DNA of 64,000 bases from Epiperipatus broadwayi. Its lineage: Eukaryota; Onychophora; Udeonychophora; Euonychophora; Peripatidae. The notes beneath the pieces are model-generated. The model saw nothing but the letters and a program-made list of their open reading frames with translations, ran no database searches and was not told where the DNA came from. Shown here in pieces: positions 32,898-45,514 of this stretch. Both the position numbers and the translations under genes were made by a program. Each line of letters begins with the position of its first letter. The stretch's first letter is position 1. The DNA lies in the NCBI GenBank assembly GCA_028023455.1, contig JAQFVV010006216.1, positions 4,420,877-4,484,876 on the forward strand. The letters are read 5' to 3'.

Positions 32898-35800
32898 TGT
32901 TGTGCCATTACAATTTAGTCAGTAGCCAAATTTGTAGTAATGTGCATGAAAGAAAATGTAAAACAAAAATCATCACATTTTTATATAGGAAAGGAAGCTT
33001 TAGGGCACCCAAGTTTAGACCCTACAGTGTCAAGTTCCAAAAACATAAGACAGAAAGAGAGTGGGGGAAACAGTTATGTTCTTTGTTTGTTTGTGTGTTG
33101 ATAAAAACTCAAAAAGAGCAGTACACACATTTGATTATTCAATAGTTATTTTTTTTTGTTAAAGGCAATGCATGTGTAAGCTATTTAGTTTGTCATTCTA
33201 ATCTTTCAAATAATAACTTTAAAATTAGTCTACACTTTAAGCTAGATTCTACTATTGTATTTCTATTTTTTTATATAGTTGTAATTTGGGTTTGAAAGTT
33301 AAGGATTTGATTTTAGATATTAAAATTTTAATTTCTAAAAACCATTCAGATTATTTTAATGGGGATTATTTTAATGGGCCAGTTTTATAAATGATTTGAA
33401 TGAGAGTGTGTGTTAATTGCATAAAGAAATCTACATTTGTTATATATTGAAAAAGAAAAAGAAGAAAATCTGTTAAATTATTTTTTTTTACTCAACAATT
33501 TTGTGTTATAAAGATTGGTTGTTTTTCTGCTAAAGCATAGATGATGTGAGAACTCTAACTTAAGGTCTTCTCATCAAGATCAAAAAGAACTTTCAGGTAT
33601 GACATCTTGTGACAGATATGTGAGAAAAGAAAGGATTAAAATAATGTTACTTCAAAACAGGATTAATCTGAATAATCATGATAGTGTGATTTTTCATATG
33701 TTGTTCCAGTGAACTGTGAATCTAAAATGAGTTTGCTGAAAATATAAAAAGGAGAGTATAAAACCAGTATGAAAAATCAGTTAGGGGAGATTTTTTAAAA
33801 TATTGAAACTAAGGAAAGACAACAGTTTTAATTCTGCCAGATATCAATTTAAAATCTTTTTTTTTAATATAAAGTTTTTTTTTGTTGATGATTGAACACA
33901 GAATGGCAGGTTAATATATATAAAGATTTCATCTGGGGGTTTTCTGACCCACAGAACCAGCACATCATATATAAAAAAAAAATGTTTGAAATTAAAAAAA
34001 AATTCTACATCTGATGATTGATTGAAAGAAATGCGATATTTTCAGTAATAGAAAACATTCAGCTGCATTTAAAAGCTGAAGGAAAATGATTAATCGACTG
34101 ATAAGTATTAAATCATCTAGTACAGTTATTCCAATGACTGAATTTAAACCCAAACAAAATTATGAATGGGAGAACAACTGATATACTCCATTTATTAGAA
34201 GAATTATACTTAACAGGAAGGAAAGAAACAGTTCCAGAGCCAAATGGGTCCTTCTGAAGCAAATCATCACCATCAAATAATTATAAGCCTCAAGAAAAGA
34301 GACAGTTCCAGTGAACCATGGAAATTGTTTGCTGCAAAAGTATAGACATTCACAAGCTAAGTTTGAACTCTTGGGACTGGTAATATGAATTTTCGTTATG
34401 TATTTTTTTTTTATGATATCAAAGACTATTGGTAAAATTTGAGCAGTAAAATTTTTTATTTTTTTCTTAGAACTTTAAAACAACCATCATCAATTGAAAC
34501 CAAAAATTTCTTCAATAATAATAGCTATAACCTTGAGTAATAATTTTATGTATGCTAAAACTATTATACCCTGCTTATTAATGAAGTTTATTTTCTAAAG
34601 AGTATTATTGTATATGAATCTAAAGTTATGAAATGTTATTAATAAGTAAAATATTTTTTTGTATTATTATTTTGTTTTTAAATAATGTTTACTTATCATG
34701 GGGATAAACACACATATGCACAGTAATATATTAACTTGCTACATGTATATAATGGCATGTGAATGTGAGAATAAAAGACCACATTACAAATATTGGAGTA
34801 TTTTTGCTTTGTGTTAAGGTATATCGATCTTAAGAGTAGTTTAGAGGGAAGGGGGGAGAAGTAATTTAAAAACTTGTTTCTGGAAATCTTGCTCTTTCGA
34901 TTCTACTAACATTTTTTCTTAATCATTCTACTTTACATGTTAGATTATACAAGTATGTGTGCAAAAGAGTGTTTATTTTTTTATGAAATATTTTTCTTGT
35001 GGAGAGAAAACTTTAGCAAATTTGGTATCCAATTTGATATACATTATATCTTTGATGTGAAAGGGGAAAGAACTTAAAATTAATATTATGATTGCCATAT
35101 AATCAATTATTATTATTATTTTTAGTCATATAATTTTTTTTGTTTTATCTTTAAATTGTTTGTATATGTTAGTAATGTACTAATAAATGTTAATTTGTTT
35201 TATTAAACAAGGCATATGATTTCATTAAGGTATTCTTTATTAGTTGTGATCATTCAACATCAATGGTGAATGATAATTGTTTAAGTTCTAATTAAATATA
35301 CTAAGATTAACCAGTAGTTATGAATTTGTTTGGAACTACATTTTATGTTAGACTTGGTTCGGACGCTGTGGTTGAAACTATTGTCATTATTGTCATCATC
35401 ATCATCACATTTTTATTAATGAGTTAGATAAATGTTTAAAGGCCATAGATAAATAAGTCATTTCATGGTATTTAGTTGAGGATAAATAAGTCATTTCATG
35501 GTATTTAGTTGACATTCATGAATAATTATAATGACCACCATTCTATCATCTATATCATGCAAGGATGAGTGAATTGCCATCCTAAATTAATAGTATAATA
35601 TGAGCTAGTAAAATTTATAGATATTGAAATGCATTTATTATGTTAAGATCTATGAGATGAGTTCTGTCTGATGAATTTTATATACTCCACTTTAGTTTAA
35701 AGATGTTTTATGTTTACCTAAATGTTAGTGCATACAGTGATATGGGGCTAAAAGCAAAATCCTCCATTTTTGTTAGAAATAATGTACCAAAAAAGATTCA

Positions 35801-37497
35801 AACTGGTACATGTGAAAAGGTTATAAGATATAACTGTGTCTAGGTTCATATAATCTAGTGGCACCCTGCTAGACCATATTCACTTGTTATTAACTTAGAT
35901 ATGTACTTGACATCAAACCAAGAGATGAAAGTGGGTAAAATCTACTGTTGGATTTATTGAGAATATATTTTATTGAGTTACCAGTGTACTCACTCACTTG
36001 ATGTTACTTCCTGAGTTATAGTAGTTTATCCTTAATAATTTGTTTATAGTTTCTACTTGTTTATTGATGATACAATGGCTACCTAACTAGGGTTTGAAAT
36101 AGGCCAGAACTAGAGTTTGAAATAGGCCAGATACCAGATAAATGAAGAGACCAGCTTCTAATTATTGATATTATGATATATTTAAAAATATTGCTTAAAT
36201 CATACATTTATGATTTAAGCCACCAATATTTTGATTGATACTGAATCTTATATTTAAGTTGCAATATGATTGATGATTAATAGTTAGGTGATTTTGCTCA
36301 TTAATAAAGTTCAATGACTATTATCATTACAACCTATGAGTCTCTTTAATATGTTTGAGATAAACAACATTAATCTTATATTTTTGGCTATAATGCCATT
36401 CCCTCATTAATAATATGTACTTACAATGGATTCTATTAGTCTCATATGTTATTAAGTTACAATGTTTGAATTAATATCTGAGTTATAATGTTTAAGTTCA
36501 ACATTAGTCCCCTTTAATTTTACTAAGTTACAATGATTTTAAAGACTACTCAGGTTAAATAACATCTAATTTGATTTAAAATTTAAGTTACAATGGCAAT
36601 GTTTATTAAGTTACAATGTTGGTAAATGTTGATAGCCATAATATTTTGATTCGCAGCTTATACTTGGCAGGTGGCAATATATTATAAAAAACATTTCATT
36701 TAATTCTTTGCATATTTTAATTTTTTTCATACAAAATTTAAGTTACAATGGATGCCCAACTGGGGCATGATATGTTACCATATACGTGAGAAACGTAGTC
36801 TGTAGAATGATTGAGAGATGTGTGGTTAAAAAGAAAGAAAAAAAATTTTTTTTTCCAGTGAAATTTTTTTTGTCTCACAAAATTGTCTTGGCCGCAGAGT
36901 CTTATTTTAGATTTCTATATGATGATGTTTATTATGACTTAATTTTCTGTTGATGATGATGAAATGGGTACAGCCATACAACAGCTTAGTGTTGTTTATT
37001 CTCAATTTTCAAAATATATGTATATCACAACTTAAGACAGGGTTAAATAATTTTTTTTGAAACATTAGAATGATTTATTGCCAGATAGGACAGGCATAGT
37101 AATAGTGATGAATTATGGGGTAGTAGTCTCATGTGTGTTTGCGGAGTTCATTTTGTTCTATAATTTTTGAGGTTGGATTGGATATTTGATTGTTGGGGTT
37201 TGGTTGGTTAGATTGCAGTTTTGATGATGAGTGGAGAGTTTTGTCATTGCCTTGAGAATGCTATGTATTTCTGTAACCCATGAATGATCAAACCCATTCC
37301 CTGCTTTAACCCAATTTATAAATTATCCTTATTTTATCATGAAGCAGTTAACAGCAGTCCTGCCATGATATCAGCCTATAAGTCTCCAAGAGAGAGCATG
37401 GCATAATTTTCCAGCCCAGTTTATAAGTTATCCTTATTTTATCATGAAGCAGTTAATAGCAGTCGTGCCATGATATCAGCGGAGAGCAAGGCCTAGT

Positions 37498-39459
37498 TTG
37501 TGTTTGGGTTGCCAAAATATGTAACGGACTATAAAACCTTTTAGGATAGTACACCCAGAGCCTTCTCTACTTATAGGTCCTATTACTACTCGGAGTTCTA
37601 ACTCAGTGCAGATACTAGCCTTTAACTCTGCTCAAGGATGGAATTAAATAGGATGGCAATAATGTGACCTCTATATAGATCCTTAATGGCTATTGCTAAT
37701 AATAAATTAAAATCTGTATGTAGGTATAATAGCTATACTGGTGAGTGAAGTATGAATGATGCTTGACAATATAGAGACCAGAGAAACAAAGGTTTTAACT
37801 TTAAACAATAAATATTTATTAACAGATCATGCTTATAGTTATAATATTTATAAATCAACCGAATATATACATGATTATTATAAAACATTAATTTATCCTT
37901 ACAACAATATGACTAACTGTAATTCAAATATTAAAATATGGGCTGAAATAAGAATTATAAAATTTAGTGCATAATTTACAATAACGTATTAATTATTTTG
38001 AATATAAAATTATATTATTAATGTATGATTATCATTCTGTTTACGTCCTTTAAATATACCTCAAAGTTATGTCTATGAATTGCTAATTTGTGTTTTGTAT
38101 AGTTAAGAAAATATTATATATATCTAATTATTAATTAGTTTGATTTTATCGTATTAATTATTTAATAAATGTAAATATTTAAAATCTTACCTTTTTGTTT
38201 CAGTCATTGTCCAGTTTTAAACCTTCCATTATGATAATATTTTATTTACAAAACATTTATAATATATTGATGTATAGTTTGAGTTGTGCATCTCTCTCAC
38301 CCTATAAAAATCCAAACAAATGGGTTCTTTTGTTTTTTCTTTTTTAAAAAAAAATGTTTGCTACACTTGGATATAAGAGTGAGAAAAATTCACAACCCAA
38401 CTCTCGGTATACATTAAAAAAAAAAAATTTGAAACATAAAATATAATGAAATTTTGGAATTCCTTAAAACAATAACACATTAAATTTTTAAGAGCAGCTT
38501 CGGGATTCTTAGCAGATAATGTCTTTCTTTCCTTCATGTATATTAAATCATGTTGACGTTTTAAGCATTACAATTTCCATGACGAAATTGAATTCCTCGG
38601 CGTTTGATTTTAAAGCCATGCATTTTCCATTCATAACAAGATTTTCCCACGTTGATTTAAACAATATATATATATACCAATAAATACGATCCTCCATCAC
38701 ACGCTCTTCCGATCTCCAAGAGGATAGAAAAATCCCCTGACACTCAATTAGCAAAAGTGCATTTTTAGATTTTATTTACACAATATAAATTATTAAATAT
38801 GAATCCTTTTTTTAAAGCTTACGTTATATAATAAGACGAACGCTATCTCTATGCAGTTTTATTTATATATGTATGAAACGTATGATAAAGATTTTACTTT
38901 TAGAGTAATGTTAATAAAGTTCTATTTCATCATTAGTTGATTTTATTTTATCCCAGAAACATTTGATTGCAATTATATTTTTTTAACAATGTTAAATAAC
39001 TATGATGCTCTTAGCATTTATTTGAACGAACGAAAGTTCATCGATTAAATAGTTTTTTTCTTTTTAAAACATTTTACAATTATCAATAATAAAATTCCAA
39101 ATATTAAATAGTTTAATATTAATAAAGAATGGAAATCCTAATAACTAATATATTAATTAAAATATTCTTTACAACTTTACTTTCGTGCATTTCAGTTGAA
39201 CAAGAAAAACCAACAACAACTAAAACAAAAAAAAAAAATCTGTTGCCTAGATATATTTTTTTTTTCACGTTCCTAAAATCAACAAAGGTTTACTCTTTTT
39301 TTTTCCTCTTTTAAACAAAAGAAATGTGGTTACTAGAATTTAATGTTAAATATTCTTTTTTTTATTTTGTCACGTCATGATTTAAAATCTACATTCATGT
39401 ATATATATGTGTATATGTATATATATATATATTTTTTTAAATAAGGATTGGACATCACC
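37498..39459. mobile_element. About 1.96-kb insertion inside the 5' giant LTR
   Basis: The 3' LTR reads across this point (near 50045-50060) without it. Composition is AT-rich, with one block of moderate GC (37515-37660). An imperfect inverted repeat of about 45-bp arms lies at 38279-38325 / 38355-38404. No transposase or RT is seen; frames at 37756-37974, 38548-38754 and 39129-39314 have no recognised domain. TGTAACGGAC near 37519 would suit an LTR start, but matching ends and a target duplication are not clear. Confidence 0.6.
38701..38715 (+). other. 15-base exact match to an Illumina adapter end
   Basis: ACGCTCTTCCGATCT is the 3' end of the common sequencing adapter. A match of this length by chance in 64 kb is very unlikely. 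It lies within the 1.96-kb insertion, in a locally GC-richer patch, and may mark an assembly or polishing artefact. Confidence 0.6.
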
Positions 39460-39993
39460 TTACAATAATAAGCAGGACATTGTTTGATACTTGCCACATA
39501 AGTATCCAAGAGAGAAAGTAAGGCATAGTTTATCTATTTTAGCCCCTAAGAATTAAAATACTTTTTTTATTGCAACAGAGTTTGCATCATTCAATCAAGA
39601 GTTGTGGTAGCTTAAGGTGACAGAATTGGAATGATCCTCTGAGTGCGCATTAGGCATTGTGTGATTGTAGTGCTGTGACTGAATTCTTTTATTTATCTCA
39701 CGATGGTGAGATGCTAGTCATTCTGTGGACTGTCAGTATCTGTCAGATCTCTAGGGGAATGGTTGGATATATAATTTGGGCTATTACAGACAGACATGCA
39801 CTGTATAGATTATTGTTGTGTGATTCATTGAATAAGGGATATTAAATAATTTTTTTTGTATTTGTAATGCATAATAAAGCAGGGTGAAAAGCAAGTCAGT
39901 TGGTCAGTCAGAGATAGGTGTCAGACAAGGAAAGAATGTGTGGGTTCTTGGTGGTCAGGAAGGCACAGATGGGATATATATAATTTTAAAAAG

Positions 39994-41187
39994 ATGAGTC
40001 AACTAAATAATACTACTGAGGAGGTTATGGAAGAGGAAGGTGTCCCAATCTCAGGGATCAGTGATACTTTTTATACTGATGAAGAGGGTAAGGAGATTTT
40101 CTGTAAAAAGGCACATGGAAGAGAGGGAAGGAGAAAAAATGCCTCTAAAGTTAGTAACAATAATAAGGACTCAAGTGTGGAAACAATAGATGAGGACCAG
40201 AAGTTGGCCAGACTCAGATAGCAAAGCAAGCACCATCAGAGATGGAAAGGATGATGTTGCATTTGTCCAAGATTTAGAACAAAGTGTAAAAGGTCTAAAA
40301 GAAGATAATAAAAGTCTAAGAGAAGATAGTAAGAAAAGCCTAAAAATTCTAGAACAAAAGATAGGTCAATCTGTAGAGAAAACTATAGAAAGTTTAAGAG
40401 AAGACCTAAGAGAAGATAGTAAGAAGTGTATGGAAAGTTTGAGGAAAGTTTTCAAAGCAAAAATAGATAACTTTATAGAAAGCAACTGCCGAATGATCAT
40501 GGCTTTGGAAACTAGGATAGAAAAGTCCAATATAGAGTGTAAGAATAGGTTTGCATCATTAGAGGATAAAATAGAAGGATTGTGTAGATCTATGGAAGTG
40601 GCCAAGAAGGAGGGTTTTCATGGATTGCAGTCAATAAAGGATCAAGTGGAGCAGTATAGTGAAGAAAATAAAGAAATTGAGTTAGTTAGGAATGAGATCC
40701 ATGGGTTGGTCTTCCAATCCATATCAGAGGGCATAGAAAGGAATGACAAAATAACTTCTGAAGGAATTAATATCAGATTAGAGGAGATGGTACCCAAAGT
40801 GTACTCATATAAAAAAGCTAACTTGAGCTGTGTGGATCAAACCCTCACTATGAAAAACAAGTTTAGTGGGTTAGAAAATAATATTCGAAAAGGTAAGGGA
40901 AGCATGGCAAATGAGTGTGTACAAATGAAAAAAATCCTTAGGAATGAACTGGGGAAACAAATGGACGGCCTTAAAGAGGAAATAGTGAAAAGGGATAAAT
41001 CAAGTTTTTTAAAAGGGGGACACAGAAGGATCAATATGAATTGGGCATTATGTTGGAGAAGGTTGAGGAGAATCAGAAGGCATATGTCATGGAATACATG
41101 ACCCCCAAGATGGATGATCTCTACCAGAAAATAAGGGAATTAAAAGATCATATTAAAGTGGGGCTGCAGGAGCAGTCAAATTAAATT
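39994..41187 (+). pseudogene. Gag N-terminal coiled-coil region (frameshifted)
   Basis: Probable start ATG at 39994 (MSQLNNTTEEVMEEEG), preceded by a TATATATAA box. The first frame ends at 40221. A +1 shift near 40195-40205 joins it to a long frame (to 41101) rich in E, K and heptad-like L/I repeats such as SVKGLKEDN, SLREDLREDS and SLEDKIEGL, consistent with an extended coiled coil. A second shift near the GGGGG run at 41015 moves the frame to one reading EKVEENQKAY and PKMDDLYQKIRELKDHI, which ends at 41185. The coiled-coil gag head is unusually long. Whether the first shift is programmed or decay cannot be decided; other frames in the element are clearly decayed. Confidence 0.7.
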
Positions 41188-41261
41188 CAAGGCACAATGA
41201 TGTTAGCATCAGTTCAGATGACTGTAGGGATAGATCAGAACATAATCAGTCAGAGAAAAGG

Positions 41262-41640
41262 ATGCCTACTTTAGTTAAAAATCTGCAAGTTAAAAAATCA
41301 GTAGATAGGGCTGACAATACCAGTAGAGAGGAGTATAGAGTAGGAGGGGCCATGACACCAAATTTAATTAAAATTAAGGCCTTTAGTGGGGAAAGCAGAG
41401 ACAACCCCTTAGAGTATCTCTATATCTTGGAAGAACTCTTTTCTGTGTGTAGGTTGAGTGAACAGGAAAAGTGGGCTATTGCCTGCAACCATCTTTATGC
41501 CTATGTGAAGTAATGGTGGCAGTCCCTGTTTGATAAGCCCACTACCTTTGGGAATTTTTGCTGTGTTATCTTAGCATGTTTTGGAGTGAAAACAGGCAGG
41601 ACCAGGTGCACTATCAGGTTACTCAGGAAAAGTATAGTGG
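41262..41640 (+). pseudogene. Gag capsid-type domain (broken)
   Basis: The frame 41262-41513 contains LIKIKAFSGESRDNPLEYLY, then LEELFSVCRLSEQEKW, the pattern of a retrotransposon Gag (capsid) domain: F-S-G, P-x-E-Y/W-L, LSEQEKW. A TAA follows YVK, after which WWQSLFDKPTTFGNF continues the domain in the same frame. Another shift lies near 41590. Confidence 0.7.
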
Positions 41641-42200
41641 TACCAAGGGCAGCTAAACACTATTTTCCTGACAGCAGCCAGTAAAACTGAAAAAGTCTTA
41701 CTGCATTTTCTCTCTCAGAGCACCAGATCTTGAGAATACTCCAACATAATCTTCCCCAAAGCATTGAGCAGATGCTTATTGCTGCTGATTGCCACAGTAT
41801 AGAGTGAGTATCAGAAATCCTGGATGCTCTAGAGATTTCACAGCTGGATTCAGAGACTAGGCCCAAGGGCACCAAGGACAGGTATAATTATAATGTCTCT
41901 AATGTCTCTAGTCTGAATTTAGGTGATCAGACAAATGATGAGAATTTTGGTAGTTATGGGTATAGCGGTCATTAAAAGGATAGGCCTCCTAATCAATCCT
42001 GGGGAAATTTTGGGGATAATGTCAGGAAGAAAGTAATTCCTAGAGATAAGCAACACTACCAGTGGAATCACCACCATGATAAAAAGGCCAGGGGGGGGAA
42101 TCTCAAAGTAAGACTCCATCACTAACCTAAAGTGGTCCTGGTATAATAGTTTCTCAGTGCTGGGGCCATATGCTAACAATAAGAGGGACACTGAGATGTG
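41640..42200 (+). pseudogene. Gag C-terminal / nucleocapsid-type linker, decayed
   Basis: Contains N-, G-, Q- and H-rich stretches (PPNQSWGNFGDNVRKK; HYQWNHHHDKKA near 41990-42090) of nucleocapsid character, but no CCHC knuckle. Several stops. Minus-strand frames here (41660-41875, 41919-42314) are shadows. Confidence 0.5.
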
Positions 42201-42680
42201 GTTATTAAATACCCTTGATCTGGATGTGGATGACCTAGAGCCATTTAAACTGAATGAACCACCTATCCAATATAACTGTCCTGGTATTAAATTATTGATG
42301 GAGGCGATCAGCATAAATGCCTAAATTGATTCTGGTAGTCAAGCTTATAAAAAAAGATGCTTCATGTAAATAGTTGTATACTCTCCTTGCCCATTAAACA
42401 GATGCAAGTTACTCTAGCTAATGGGAAGAGAAGCAAGCTGGCCAATGAGCAGGTTTGGATTAATTTTAGGCTTAACCAGTCTGAGTTTGGTCATGTTTTC
42501 TTGATTATGCCTGAATTAATTCATGATGTCATTATAGGTTCAGATTTCATGATCAGAAATAAGTGTAAATTTGATTATGAAAATGGACTATTTTATGTCA
42601 ACAGGAACAGTTGCCCTTTGAATGGGAATTACCTAAACTCTCTGGTCAATTGTTATTCATTCAAAGCATGCTAGTTGATG
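42200..42680 (+). pseudogene. Retropepsin-like protease of the Gypsy element
   Basis: The frame from NTLDLDVDDLEPFKLNEPP leads through an in-frame TAA at 42321 into IDSGSQ (active-site DSGS at 42328-42339). After a small indel it continues in the frame 42357-42674, ending with IHDVIIGSDFMIRN, the C-terminal ILG-D motif. The stop just before the active site and the indel just after show that it is inactive. Confidence 0.75.
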
Positions 42681-43500
42681 TTGGTATTAGAACTAAAATT
42701 AATCATGTTATCCTTGACAATTTGACTATAGGAGAAAATTTATACCAACTGATGTACAATTATGATAGCCTATTTTCAACAGTTCCAGGTATAATCAGAG
42801 GATATACTCATCGAATTAAACTAAAAGATAATGAACCTTTTCAACAAAAAATGAATCCAGTGCCTTATCACTATCAGGCTGAGGTACAAAAACAAATAGA
42901 CCAAATGTTGGAATGGGAGATTATTTGGAAGTGTTCCTCTGCTTATGTCAACTCTTTGGCAATTATAAGAAAGAAAGATGGTACAGTGAGAGTGTGTTGA
43001 TGCTCATATTCTGAACTAAATAACTGTTCCTGAACATGATATTCCTCCACCTGCACATGAGCTCCTAATTAAATTCAAACAAAAGTCAATTTTCTCATCC
43101 TTTGATATGACAGCCAGTTATTGGCAGATACCACTACACCGTGAAGACCAAAAATATAGAGCTTTTTGCTTTCAGGGTCAAACTTATGTTTTTACAAGAA
43201 TGCCCTTTGGTCTCATTAACATTGGTGCTGGTTTGATCAGATGTTTGGACATGATCTTTTCAAAACAATTGTTGAAAAAGATCATCATGTATGTGGATGA
43301 CATTGTCATTGCTTTCAGCAGTCTTACTGGGCATCTAGAACACTTACAGATATTTATTGAGTGTTCATCCCATAATGTCAAGATAAATCTGGAGAAATGT
43401 AGAATAGTTGCAAAAGAAATTATTTTCCTAGGACATGTAAGCAGTGAACAGGGTATCAAACCCCATCCCCAAAAGATTGCTGCTATTCAGGAATTCTCAA
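42680..43500 (+). pseudogene. Ty3/Gypsy reverse transcriptase
   Basis: Motifs in order: YTHRIKLKDNEPFQ, QIDQMLEWEIIWKCSSAY and IIRKKDGTVRVC (to 43000, stop); then in another frame FSSFDMTASYWQIPLH, FTRMPFGLIN, YVDDIVIA (catalytic YVDD at 43290-43301), NLEKCRI and EIIFLGHVSS. Order and motifs are those of the Ty3/Gypsy RT. Both aspartates of YVDD are intact, but a stop and frame change at 42998-43020 break the protein. The frame 43184-43459 on minus is a shadow. Confidence 0.9.
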
Positions 43501-44117
43501 TGCCAAAAAGCAACTGCGGTCCTTTCTCAGTTTATGTAATTATTATCATAAGTTTTATAGGGACTTTGCTGAGGATACTTTTTCTGTGTTATAAAGAAAA
43601 CAGAAAAGTGGAGGTGGACCACTGAGCATACTAGGGAGTTCAATACCATAAAACACATTTTTGAACCACGTTATTTTGACTTACTTTGGTTTTGGTCTGG
43701 GAGTAGTTTTATATCAGCTTGATGAAGACCAAAAACCTCAGGTCTTATATTTTTTAAGTAGACATTTGAGAGTGGCAGGGCTGAACTACCCCATAACAGA
43801 GAAAAATCCTAGCAGTGGTTTGGGCATTTCAGAAGCTATGCCAGTTTTTGCTTGGCTCTGAAGTCATTGTTTTGTCAGATCATAGGAGCTTAGAATTTCT
43901 AAGTAAGTGCTATTTAAATAATGATAGACTAATTAGGTGGAGTCTATACCTACAACAGTTTAATTACAGTATTGTCTATGTTGAGGGTATTAAGAATATC
44001 CCTGCTGATGTTCTTAGCCATCACTCTGTCTATCTTGTGCCCCAACATCCTGGTACAGAGAATATCTTGATTAATATTAATGTTGAATTAGAGAGATATC
44101 TTAAAAGACTATCATAA
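43500..44117 (+). pseudogene. RNase H domain of the Gypsy element
   Basis: Decayed connection, then GFGLGVVLYQLDEDQKPQV and LYFLSRHLR (43661-43861). After a one-base shift comes VIVLSDHRSLEFLSK, RLIRWSLYLQQFNYSIVYVE and IPADVLSHHS (43815-44117). The SDH-SLEFL and N-x-PADxLS endings are characteristic of Gypsy RNase H. Confidence 0.85.
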
Positions 44118-44199
44118 TTTGGTTGGGATTCAAAAACAAGACCTAAAATTGGGCAGAATTATCACCATCCTGAGTCATCCCATAAATCACTACAGCTCC

Positions 44200-45312
44200 A
44201 AAAAATCTGTCCAGAAAGTTTTTGCCTAGTAGAAGTCAAATCAAGATGTTCTCATGTATAAGGTTCAGGTTAATCATGTTGATTCTTAGAGGATCATGAT
44301 TCCTAAAATTTTCATTAATAAATTGGTAAAATATGCTCATTGCAAATATGGCCATTTTGGCACTCCAAAGATTTATTATGTGTTAAGGATTACTTTTATT
44401 GGAATCAGATGTATAGAAGTATCAGTAATATCATTAAACAATGTACCATTTGTGCCAAAGTACCATGCCAGGTCATTTGTCAGTGTTTTACAACCCATAA
44501 TACCTGATCGGCCTAACCAATTGTTGGCACTTGATTTTTATGTACCACCCCTGCCTATAACTGACAAAAATTCATTTTAGTGGCATATGATGTTTTTTCT
44601 AAACTTATTTCAGCATTTTCTGTGCCCCCAACTGATGTTAAGGGTATTATCAGGTGCCTCACCAACTACCAGTTGCAAGCCATGCGTAAACCTGATGTGA
44701 TTTTGACAGATCATGCCACTGCCTTTGTATCTAAGACCTGGAAGAAATGGGTTCAAACTCAGAACATCAAGCATGTCCTGAGTTCTATAAGAAATCTGGT
44801 CTAATCCCTGCAAGCGCATTATGCACAAGCTTAGCAGACTTTATAGAGTCTACATTCCAGATGATCATACACAGGGGGTGAATAAACTTCCTGAGTTGGT
44901 AAATCTCATTAATATCACTTGTAATGAATCAACAGGATTCCCCCTGTTAGATTGCACTATGAAAAATAGGAAACCTACTTATTAAAATCCTCTTGTCTGT
45001 TACCCTTGAGGAGATAAATAATGGCAATGACCTTAATAAAGCTAGGGTCCAACTTAAACTCATGGGTCAAAAAAGGGTAAAGCAATCCAAAACTAAACCA
45101 CATCTATTTAAGATCAATGATCGTGTGCTGGTACGCACCCCTCATGTTAGCAACCCCTAAAGAACCCAATTTAAAAAGTTTCTGTATATGTATGAAGGGC
45201 CATTCAAATATACTAAGAAAATAGGAGAGAATGCTTTTATGCTTGCTACTCTTGATAGGAATAAAGGAACCTATAATTCTAGAAGTTTGATCCATTATCC
45301 TTCAGCAGAGTA
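44200..45312 (+). pseudogene. Integrase of the Gypsy element with GPF-type C-terminus
   Basis: Zinc-binding region HCKYGHFGTPKIY (near 44340), then CTICAK in a shifted frame (near 44440). The catalytic core follows: LLALDFYVPPLP (first Asp near 44535) and VILTDHATAFVSK (second Asp near 44705). The C-terminal module reads INDRVLVRT, then YEGPFKYTKKIGENAFMLAT (45190-45255) and SLIHYPSAE, ending TAG at 45310. The GPF/Y module places it in Ty3/Gypsy. At least four frame breaks. No envelope-like frame follows. Confidence 0.85.
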
Positions 45313-45501
45313 GCCTGGAAAGGTCTCCTAATAAATCACATGCCAAGTTTTATAATGAAATGTGGGTTTGGTGGGCATCTAGATGATGTTTGACAGTAGT
45401 TAGAAATTTATTATCATTATTTTTATTATTAGTAGTATTATTTTATTAGTTATGATTTTATTATTAGATATAGTTAAAGCAAAGGTGCTGATGATTTTAT
45501 T

Positions 45502-45514
45502 AGAAGAGGGGGAA
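45502..45514 (+). promoter_or_regulatory. Polypurine tract before the 3' giant repeat
   Basis: AGAAGAGGGGGAA sits immediately before TGTTGTGCC at 45515. It is the plus-strand primer site expected just inside a 3' LTR and the main argument that the giant repeat is an LTR. Confidence 0.75.

Larger units (their letters stand above)
32898..40024 (+). repeat. 5' giant direct repeat (LTR) of Ty3/Gypsy element, with insertion
   Basis: Starts TGTTGTGCCATTACAATTTAG and parallels 45515-50594 throughout. Its 7.13 kb includes a foreign insertion at about 37498-39459; without it the repeat is about 5.1 kb. By eye it differs from the 3' copy by roughly 5-7%. It contains no convincing gene, an internal duplication of about 32 bp at 35450-35510, and a 100-bp-period duplication at 37310-37490. 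Homology with the 3' copy continues past the first gag codons (ATG at 39994), so the true U5 end is uncertain. Confidence 0.75.

Noticed and set aside
41919-42314. 131-codon minus-strand open frame
   Set aside because: Antisense shadow of the Gag/protease linker of the Gypsy element.
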